64,000 nucleotides of DNA. It comes from Hydrangea macrophylla (taxonomy: Eukaryota; Streptophyta; Magnoliopsida; Cornales; Hydrangeaceae). The stretch covers positions 107,123,450-107,187,449 of the forward strand of contig CM066992.1 of the NCBI GenBank assembly GCA_033977485.1, in the 5' to 3' direction. Every line of letters starts with the position of its first letter. The first letter of the stretch is position 1. Shown here one piece after another: positions 58,201 through 61,463 of this stretch. Under the pieces are notes generated by a model. It saw only the letters and a program-made list of their open reading frames with translations. It did no database searches and was not told the origin of the DNA. The position numbers and the translations under genes are program-made.

Positions 58201-61200
58201 TCTCCTTTGACTGTTATATTTCTTAGGATTTCAAATTCCGTTCTAGGATGTTAAGCAAAGCCTACACTAACTTCTTTAGCTACATCCTTGCATGACGGAG
58301 GATACCTGGTCTCTTCTTTAGAATGCTCTAGCAAGTCTTCGCTCATTTTTCATTATTTCGGGATGTAGGTAGTACATTTTGTTTTTCAAAAGCTTCTGAC
58401 TTCCAAGCAACCACGCCCACTTGCGATTCATCAAGATGACGCTTAGAGAATGACATACTGAAAGTTGTTTTTGCTGTAAATGTGAAAGAAGTTTACTAGC
58501 TCAAAGCTTTACGAAAAAATAAGGATTGGTGCCAACGCCATTTTCGAGTCTGAGGCTTAGAAAGGAGGATTGTGTTAGAAGCTAGCATTCAATGTAAACT
58601 TTTTCATTTTTATTTTTTATCACACCACTCACTCAAAGGTTGCACCTGCACATAAGAATACAACAAAAACATGTCACTGTCACCATGGATGGTTTGAGGA
58701 AGGTGCTAGCTAGGCTACTCATATCTAAAGCACAATGTTCTAAAAATCGCTAGGCGCTAGTCGGGCGGCGAAGGGGGGCCTAGCGCCTAGGGGCCTAGGC
58801 GGACGCCTAGGCGGGGCCTAGGCGGATTTGTTTTATAAATAAAATTAATTATATAATAGATATATATACCAGTTATGTGGTGTTAATTAAAATAAATTAT
58901 AGATTTGTGGTTCAAATAATAGATACATATATATATATAAAGGCTATGTGGTGTTTTTTTTAAAATAAGTAAAGATTATTAGAAGGTTTTAATATTTAAA
59001 AAATTATTAGGGATCTCTCCATAATTAACTTAAACCTTAAGTGTATGTATATACTAATGTTAGGGTTTTTTTTCCAAAGAGTCGGACCCAAATAAGACTC
59101 TCTAGCATTCTCACCTTAGCCCGCCTAGCCCGCCTAGGCGCCGCCTAGCACCGCCTAGGCCCCGCCTAGAGGCCGACTAATCCACTGGCCGATTTTCTCA
59201 AACGCCTAGGGAAAATCTCGGCGGCCGGGCACCGCCTAGCGCCTAGGCGCCGCCTAGGCCGATTTTTAGAACACTGCTAAAGCATGGAATGATCCTATTT
59301 ATTGGTTATCAACTATCAAGGAAAATGCTATGTGAATAGGAAGAGGACATAGGTTGAAATAGTTAGGAAAGGCATAATATACATGGCGCTAGAGGTAGTG
59401 GTAGGGTGATATAGGATTCTCGCAGTCGAACTCAAACATCGAGGATAGGTTTTTGTTTTGATAGGTGCCATTGGTTTCCCTTATGCCTTGAAAGAGTGCA
59501 GCCTGTATTGCTTGGGGTGGATAAAGCATCTCACTCATGGGATAGCATGTACGTCATGTTGTGTTTCATGCTGTCAGCCTGTCAGAGGTTTGAGAAAAAG
59601 TTTTCTGCTGTTTACTTGGTGTGTCTCCAAGCTTATTCTAATCATGTATTGCTAAGCCTCTAAGCATGGCATAGCCATAATACTGGAACGTAAAAGAAAT
59701 AATTACTGCTGATGTTGGTCTTTGGGGGAGAGACGAAGAGGAACTTCCTGTTGTAACTAGGATTTTAGAAGTGATGTGACAGGTAATGATCAGGCCATCT
59801 AAAGAAATGAAAATGAAGCGGGTAATGTACTGTAAGAAATTGTGAGAAATAGTTCCCGCACTGTGCCCTGTTGCTTTGATATTTTACTTGCTGACTTATT
59901 ATGGATTTAGTTCTCATGAGACTTGGAAAACCATTATAACAGTTTATTGCTTTCCATATAAGGTATATAATTATCATGTACTGTCACATTTGGAAATCTT
60001 TTATAATGTTAAAGAAAAGATTTACCAAGTCTATGTTAATTAGTTGCACACCTTCAAATCATGGTAACTAAATTTGGTTGTGTGCACACGTGTACTCAGG
60101 ATGGATGAGGCTCGGCAACCGTTATCAAGAAAGTTACCTATTCCATCTAGTCAAATCAATCCCTACCGAATGATCATTATTATCCGCGTTGTAGTTCTTG
60201 GATTCTTCTTCCATTACAGGATCATGCATCCTGTGAACAATGCATATGCCCTGTGGCTTGTTTCAGTCATTTGTGAGATCTGGTTTGCAATTTCATGGAT
60301 TCTTGATCAGTTTCCTAAGTGGCTCCCGATCGACAGGGAAACTTACCTAGATAGGCTGTCCTTAAGGTCAGTGATCCATATTTGATGTTCCTTCAATTTG
60401 TAATTAATTACCTGTTTCTAAAATAACATGATGTTTTTTCTCATGCTGGCACATTCAGGTATGAGAAGGAAGGTCAGTCTTCCCAACTCTCGCCAGTTGA
60501 TATATTTGTCAGTACAGTGGATCCCTCGAAAGAGCCCCCTTTGGTTACTGCAAATACTGTGTTGTCAATTCTAGCTGTGGACTATCCCGTTGACAGGGTT
60601 TCTTGCTATGTCTCTGATGATGGTGCTGCTATGCTGACGTTTGAAGCCCTGTCAGAAACATCTGACTTTGCGAGGAAGTGGGTGCCCTTCTGTAAGAAGT
60701 TCAGTATTGAGCCTAGGGCACCTGAGTGGTATTTTGCTCAGAAGATAGATTATCTAAAGGATAAGGTCTTGCCTTCATTTGTGAAGGAACGAAGGGATAT
60801 GAAGGTAAAAGAGATGTGCTTGTAGTTTGGAAAAGAGACTGAATTTGGCCGAAATTATCTCGTCCTGAAATTTGTTCTCTTTCCAAATTCGAGTCTGAAT
60901 CGCAAATTGACCAAATAAGCACAACTACTTGCCAAATTTTTTTTTGAAATTTGTGTTCACTACCTGCCATTTCTTTGTGTTCTCCTTGCAGCTTATAACT
61001 TTATTCTTAATGTTGTTTTCAGAGAGAGTATGAGGAGTTCAAAGTTCGGATCAATGTGTTGGTTGCGAAAGCTCAGAAGGTCCCAGAAGAAGGGTGGACA
61101 ATGCAGGATGGGACTCCTTGGCCGGGAAATAATGTACGAGATCATCCTGGAATGATTCAGGTAATATATTTCTCTGAATGTTATTCACTTTCATGCCCTG

Positions 61201-61372
61201 ACTTGATTTATTTGCGTTCTAAGCAGTCCTTTGCTATATTCTCTAGGTTTTTTTAGGCCAGAGTGGGGGATATGACGCTGAAGGAAATGATTTACCACGC
61301 TTAGTATATGTATCTAGAGAAAAGAGACCTGGGTTTAATCACCACAAAAAAGCAGGTGCAATGAATGCGTTG
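32596..61372 (+). CDS. CesA: Cellulose synthase catalytic subunit, CESA6-like (exons 1-9, partial gene)
   Basis: It is a family-2 glycosyltransferase of the plasma-membrane rosette that makes beta-1,4-glucan from UDP-glucose. Exons: 32596-32676, 32888-33083, 33228-33445, 33745-33847, 34037-34211, 60100-60366, 60459-60804, 61023-61160, 61247-61372. All introns are GT-AG and phases stay consistent, giving 550 residues. The start fits the family N-terminus [25 protein letters not shown]-like zinc finger uses Cys39, 42, 58, 61, 66, 69, 81 and 84. Transmembrane helices lie at about 282-302 and 307-327. The catalytic domain begins with TVDP (Asp368) and VSDDG (Asp400-401). The TED and QxxRW motifs, the plant class-specific region and later helices lie beyond the right edge (family length is about 1080 aa). 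The N-terminal wording ([31 protein letters not shown]) fits the primary-wall CESA6-like clade (2/5/6/9) better than CESA1 or CESA3. Confidence 0.95.
33570..33642. repeat. Compound (TC)n(AC)n microsatellite in CESA intron 3
   Basis: About 17 TC units run directly into about 19 AC units, ending before atagagagag. It lies between exons 3 and 4 and is likely length-polymorphic. It is not coding even though a frame happens to read across it from exon 3. Confidence 0.95.
34212..35212 (+). other. Intron 5, host-derived start
   Basis: About 1 kb of AT-rich intronic DNA without bounded repeats or frames. Confidence 0.5.
35213..35518 (+). mobile_element. TRIM-like mini LTR element
   Basis: Two direct copies (about 121 bp at 35213-35333 and 119 bp at 35400-35518) share attggattgtccca, gcccgggcatagccccc, tgtgcttct and ggcccattggtct. 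The first is followed by tggtatcaaag, a tRNA-Met-type primer site. The second is preceded by the purine run ccaggggg. Only 66 bp separate them and there is no coding sequence, which is the TRIM layout. No target duplication was found, so confidence is moderate. Confidence 0.5.
35519..36476 (+). other. Intron 5, stretch before the sense copia
   Basis: About 950 bp with no recognised repeat family, gene or RNA. It contains a C-run (gtcccccccctcccg at 36311) that may be a boundary of an unrecognised insertion. Confidence 0.4.
36482..36633 (+). repeat. Sense copia 5' LTR
   Basis: 152 bp, tgttgagtgttatg to aaaactcaaca, followed at once by the initiator tRNA-Met primer site. Confidence 0.95.
36707..36933 (+). 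repeat. ACTGTTCA minisatellite in the copia leader
   Basis: More than 15 units of actgttcatcg, actgttcacg or actattcacag, mixed in no fixed order, fill 230 bp between the primer site and the polyprotein start. A related array occurs in the leader of the antisense copia at 57703-57822. Confidence 0.85.
37123..41637 (+). CDS. Copia Gag-Pol polyprotein, 1504 aa, intact
   Basis: The open frame carries all copia domains. Gag has the opening pattern [20 protein letters not shown] and the Gly/Arg-rich [15 protein letters not shown], with a zinc knuckle [14 protein letters not shown] at 275-288. Protease has [11 protein letters not shown] (Asp399). Integrase has [10 protein letters not shown] ... 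[32 protein letters not shown] and [19 protein letters not shown] Lys/Glu-rich linker follows (about 825-890). RT carries YVDD at 1187-1190, and RNase H ends with [16 protein letters not shown] at 37138 (MSKDS) is an equally good start five codons in. No stop or frameshift was seen. The frame ends seven bases before the 3' LTR. It lies within CESA intron 5 on the same strand as the host gene. Confidence 0.95.
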   Translation: MSLFSMSKDSVTQKDAIGTSSPAGNERLITENPGSKITTVLLNGENYLSWSQSATFWLKSRSKFGYVNGTIKVPSPEDPTYAKWEVDNFLVMSWLTHSMEPEIADGFFGMETAQDIWDTLAETYSRKGNVAQIYELRRTVEAEVQGDRSTLQYFTALGSLWKRIDHLITHHPVCPVDAASFKTYIESERIFKFLAGLNPEFDPVRSRVLGMEPLPSLREAFAYVQNEESRRSAMLPQSSTDRSALVSASHRGGKPSNQRKDSGYEVSDEKDKLWCDHCNRPRHTRETCWSLHGRPPMSKGRGGGRSGGRGSGGRGGRGSGGPRAHLTTRSESAYQEDFSAPTPSSVPGSISSTDIETLRRIMTQLDTSTSASTSFAQKGNYANFSSALHANSPQPWIIDSGASDHMTGLPSIFSTYNPCSGKDKVKTADGNLSSISGKGVINVSNSLALTSVLHVPNFSTNLLSISRLTHDLNCCVTFFPSYCVFQDLSTKKVIGSGRKKDGLYLLLPDGVENERLTSTAHTSQRENIPQDLWLWHKRLGHPSFYLLRYLFPSLVSNNCVSEISCEACQLGKHHRATFNSSINKSTIPFALIHTDVWGPSHITTLNGYRWFVTFIDDYTRTTWVYLMKEKSDVFSIFKSFHKMICTQFSTVIKIVRSDKGGEYIYSGLTRYFSEHGMIHQTSCINTPQQNGVAERKNRHLLESARSMLFSMEIPKSYWGEAVLTATYLINRLPTRVLGKKAPVELLTNPSSLFPIPPKVFGCVCFVHNHSPSRRKLDPRSLKCVFVGYSPTQKGYKCYHPPSRKWFVSMDVTFDENLSYFQPSLQGEKQLGEEKSVETVPFIVGGEEEGRKGEENRSEEKIEEKESKKIDEEIEVESEKRRGDESAEDKRKELLTYSKNKGRRIFGATDERTVSPIPLQLTSSSDEGPGISTPPNSSSPISVSSSKNELDIPIALRKGTRECTKHPLSKFVSYSRLSPSYKAFVSKLDSVSIPNHVQEALTNPKWKSAMVEEMKALRKNGTWELTELPRGKKTVGCKWVFTVKHNADGTIERYKARLVAKGFTQTYGVDYQETFAPVAKMNSIRILLSLAANWEWPLHQFDVKNAFLHGDLEEEVYMDIPPGFEDNKTRGRVCRLRKSLYGLKQSPRAWFDRFSQAMIRYGFRQSQGDHTLFVKHSSQGKVTALIVYVDDIVLTGDDFEEMKLLKSYLATEFEIKDLGSLKYFLGIEVARSKGGIFISQRKYVLDLLKETGMLGSKAVDTPMDPNVKLGDDSGGEPVDKGRYQRLVGKLIYLAHTRPDIAFAVSVVSQFMHNPKQPHLDAVFRVLRYLKSAPGKGLCFAKHGHMLVEAYTDADWAGSITDRRSTTGYCSFVGGNLVTWRSKKQSVVARSSAEAEFRAMALGVCELLWIQIVLSDLGFRQKDSMKLYCDNKSAISIAHNPVQHDRTKHVEIDRHFIKEKLTNGSICTPFVKSREQLADILTKGLASRPFQFILSKLGMRDIFAPA
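41645..41796 (+). repeat. Sense copia 3' LTR
   Basis: 152 bp with no difference from the 5' LTR on direct reading. The target copy ttaat follows. Confidence 0.95.
41802..42235 (+). other. Intron 5 host segment between the sense copia and gypsy B
   Basis: About 430 bp without a gene or bounded repeat. Confidence 0.45.
42241..42577 (-). repeat. gypsy B 3' LTR
   Basis: 337 bp. It is collinear with 52551-52911, which carries an extra short duplication (tccaccaagatctcttggag). Confidence 0.88.
42492..42758 (-). pseudogene. gypsy B chromodomain fragment
   Basis: The peptide [19 protein letters not shown] followed by [18 protein letters not shown] is the C-terminal chromodomain of a Ty3/gypsy chromovirus integrase (core V-x-W-x-G ... 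TW). The frame runs on into the 3' LTR. It is separated from the integrase core by the nested copia. Confidence 0.8.
42856..43005 (-). repeat. Copia 2 3' LTR (uninterrupted)
   Basis: 150 bp. It serves as the reference for the split 5' LTR: the LINE insertion site reads ttatatattattcagaaata here. Confidence 0.9.
43013..45873 (-). pseudogene. Copia 2 pol: protease, integrase, RT, RNase H (broken)
   Basis: Read from right to left. PR-like [15 protein letters not shown] has DSS in place of DSG (about 45750). Integrase zinc region [15 protein letters not shown] and core [14 protein letters not shown] lie at 44932-45600. The rest of integrase, [18 protein letters not shown], is at about 44950 in a new frame. 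RT begins [19 protein letters not shown] at 44289 and continues at 43909 in another frame; the YVDD region around 43950 is damaged. RNase H ends at 43013 with [13 protein letters not shown] and AEVEFRAM. At least four frame breaks rule out a functional product. Confidence 0.88.
45975..46925 (-). CDS. Copia 2 Gag (open, 316 aa)
   Basis: An open copia-type gag frame. It shares [76 protein letters not shown] and [12 protein letters not shown] with the sense copia gag at 37123. The zinc knuckle is [14 protein letters not shown]. The C-terminal end ([13 protein letters not shown]) is out of the normal frame, so it is separated from pol by a frameshift. The start MTDLDKS follows a leader that carries no ACTGTTCA array. 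Confidence 0.75.
   Translation of the reverse strand: MTDLDKSNVNTLLTKDEHVIVASTDSPDVKLTTSLFNGQNYLAWSGSVIRSLKGRGKMGYINGKIQAPNTEDASYDKWEMENSTVMTWLCHSMLPEIAEGFLDMMTAQDIWETMANTYSRKGNLVQIFELQRSIGRSERGEKSVLQYFTSLSTSWKRLDHLLDYKPVCPADSVAYNKLVAEERIFKFLKEFHSYLDPVCSRVLGMEPLPSLQKAFAYVQNKESRRSTMLPPASIERSALISVPHKDGNCGRDNVSESGSSDKSKQFCDHCNTKFHTRETCYKLHGYPPKGSPGRSGSSTGRGDGLIAAMLMPIILQ
46926..47417 (-). other. Copia 2 leader, GGTGG-rich
   Basis: Non-coding leader between primer site and gag. On the + strand it is rich in ggtggtgcgatagg-type words (about 47150-47410). It differs completely from the ACTGTTCA leaders of the two other copia elements. Confidence 0.6.
47501..49187 (-). mobile_element. 5'-truncated RTE-type LINE inserted in the copia 2 LTR
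   Basis: 1687 bp, antisense. The 3' end (left side) carries the plant RTE tail word ccaatcagttggggtcggct, then a short GGTTTGGTTTTTT-type end on the minus strand. A 12-bp target duplication atatattattca is present at 47489-47500 and 49188-49199. Only the reverse-transcriptase and C-terminal part remains; the endonuclease is missing, as expected for 5' truncation during target-primed integration. Confidence 0.9.
47619..49085 (-). pseudogene. LINE reverse transcriptase, broken
   Basis: Pieces in order on the minus strand: [33 protein letters not shown] (48882-49085); [20 protein letters not shown] and [20 protein letters not shown] (48561-48854); [19 protein letters not shown] (48346-48579); then [19 protein letters not shown] and the FADD box [14 protein letters not shown], ending [17 protein letters not shown] and GRGRPRLTW (47619-48464). 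The domain is a non-LTR RT of the RTE group. Three frame changes and missing N-terminal parts make it inactive. Confidence 0.9.
49290..50280 (-). pseudogene. gypsy B integrase core (broken)
   Basis: On the minus strand one reads the zinc half [20 protein letters not shown] and [14 protein letters not shown] (about 50170-50300). Then comes the core [33 protein letters not shown] (49927-50139), and further in [12 protein letters not shown] before a stop at about 49700. Stops and frameshifts are frequent. The copia 2 insertion (49284) separates it from the chromodomain. Confidence 0.82.
50306..50783 (+). mobile_element. 478-bp mini copia-like element with 9-bp inverted ends
   Basis: The insertion starts TGTTGGAAAG and ends ATTTCCAACA, giving perfect 9-bp inverted termini tgttggaaa/tttccaaca. 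It is flanked by atcac at 50301-50305 and 50784-50788. Removing it restores gypsy B integrase reading ([15 protein letters not shown]). Inside are an LTR-like part to about 50614, a primer site tggtatcaaagc at 50615, a leader, and the first 27 codons of a copia gag ([12 protein letters not shown] ... LNGDNF). The rest of gag, all of pol and a full 3' LTR are missing. Confidence 0.8.
50327..50414 (+). repeat. Four 22-bp tandem repeats in the mini-element LTR
   Basis: Four adjacent units of the form gctgagattaattgctgatatg, with a few substitutions in the first and last. They lie in the presumed U3 portion, upstream of a TATA-like cctataagtagtgtatac at about 50521. Confidence 0.88.
50869..52167 (-). 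pseudogene. gypsy B reverse transcriptase and RNase H (broken)
   Basis: The pre-RT segment (51973-52167) reads [20 protein letters not shown] and [15 protein letters not shown]. The RT frame (51098-51958) has [48 protein letters not shown] and the active-site box [10 protein letters not shown], then RNase H start [19 protein letters not shown]. RNase H continues at 50869-51072 with [20 protein letters not shown]. Breaks occur between each piece. Catalytic DD is retained in RT, but the usual NKITIKY is altered and the frame cannot give a full protein. Confidence 0.87.
52168..52550 (-). other. gypsy B region where gag and protease should be
   Basis: Only 380 bp lie between RT and the primer site (ctgataccaaa, 52538-52548). 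No gag motif or zinc knuckle is readable. This records a deletion of at least 1 kb of coding sequence. Confidence 0.65.
52551..52911 (-). repeat. gypsy B 5' LTR
   Basis: 361 bp. Relative to the 3' LTR it has the internal duplication tccaccaagatctcttggag and several point differences, implying an old insertion. The target copy catgt follows at 52912. Confidence 0.87.
52917..53386 (+). other. Intron 5 host segment between gypsy B and copia 3
   Basis: About 470 bp of T-rich intronic DNA with no gene or bounded repeat. Confidence 0.5.
53392..53563 (-). repeat. Copia 3 3' LTR
   Basis: 172 bp, tgtaaagatg to taccctttaaca on the + strand. On its left is the target copy aattc and on its right (internal side) the purine tract complement ttccccctcaagctgg. 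Confidence 0.92.
53703..56534 (-). pseudogene. Copia 3 pol: integrase, RT, RNase H (broken)
   Basis: Minus-strand pieces: the end of protease and the zinc half of integrase (56124-56534, [17 protein letters not shown] ... [12 protein letters not shown]). Integrase core end [20 protein letters not shown] at 55587-55901. RT in two overlapping frames at 54783-55430 and 54230-54835 ([51 protein letters not shown]), with RNase H at 53703-54389 ([39 protein letters not shown]). Single-base changes between frames and stops in the integrase core make it non-functional, but catalytic boxes remain. Confidence 0.9.
56690..57768 (-). pseudogene. Copia 3 gag (frame-broken)
   Basis: On the minus strand the gag opening [20 protein letters not shown] (57526-57768) gives way to [20 protein letters not shown] (57251-57460). 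The C-terminal half at 56690-57235 has [20 protein letters not shown], a Gly/Arg stretch and the knuckle [14 protein letters not shown]. There are at least two frame changes, one near a stop at 57243. The ACTGTTCA-type array begins just upstream of the gag start. Confidence 0.85.
57703..57822 (-). repeat. ACTGTTCA/ACTATTCAC array in the copia 3 leader
   Basis: On the minus strand about nine words (actattcacgatc, actgttcatcggtt, actattcacagtc, actgttcacggc) repeat with an apparent period of about 28 bp. The array corresponds to the leader array of the sense copia at 36707-36933. Confidence 0.85.
57961..58132 (-). repeat. Copia 3 5' LTR
   Basis: 172 bp, followed on the + strand by aattc. Differs from the other LTR at tgtgaag/tgtaaag, gtatga/gtacga, gacaacc/gataacc and ttacatat/ttacacat. 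Confidence 0.92.
58138..58724 (+). other. Intron 5 host segment between copia 3 and the hAT MITE
   Basis: About 590 bp without recognised genes or repeats. Confidence 0.45.
58733..59276. mobile_element. hAT-type MITE with GC-rich long inverted ends
   Basis: 544 bp. It starts CAATGTTCTAAAAATCGCTA and ends with CGATTTTTAGAACACTG (reverse complement CAGTGTTCTAAAAATCG). An 8-bp target duplication ctaaagca flanks it at 58725-58732 and 59277-59284. Both ends continue into roughly 110-160 bp of strongly self-complementary gcctaggcg/cgcctaggc sequence, with an AT-rich centre. No transposase is present. Confidence 0.93.
59285..60099 (+). other. Intron 5, host-derived end
   Basis: About 815 bp of intronic DNA ending in gtgtactcag before exon 6. 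No repeat or gene seen. Confidence 0.55.
60100..61372 (+). CDS. CesA: CESA exons 6-9 block (two membrane helices, start of catalytic domain)
   Basis: Exons 6-9 (60100-60366, 60459-60804, 61023-61160, 61247-61372) are separated by short introns of 92, 218 and 86 bp. Exon 6 begins by completing the split Leu258 codon and encodes [11 protein letters not shown] and the helices [19 protein letters not shown] and [18 protein letters not shown]. Exon 7 has [20 protein letters not shown] and the [18 protein letters not shown] box. Exon 8 has [20 protein letters not shown] and exon 9 [20 protein letters not shown] then AGAMNAL. No stop or frameshift was found. Confidence 0.95.
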
Positions 61373-61463
61373 GTAAGTTACTTGGTATGGTCGTTTCCCT
61401 TCCTTGTATCATGATTGGAGGATCTTTACTTATCAAAGAAAATGATTGAGATTGGAGGGTTTT

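Larger units (their letters stand above)
34212..60099 (+). other. CESA intron 5, 25,888 bp, filled with nested retroelements
   Basis: The donor GTAAGTACC at 34212 and acceptor ctcag before 60100 join the split codon TT|G in frame ([15 protein letters not shown]), exactly as in other CESA proteins. Contents in order: host DNA, TRIM-like element, sense copia, gypsy B with its nested copia, LINE and mini-element, antisense copia, hAT MITE, host DNA. By my reading transposons make up over 80% of the length. Confidence 0.93.

Noticed and set aside
32596..61372. Two separate truncated CESA genes instead of one
   Set aside because: The codon split at 34211 (TT) is completed by the first base at 60100 (G). 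The join [15 protein letters not shown] matches family proteins, and both blocks fit one gene model without overlap.
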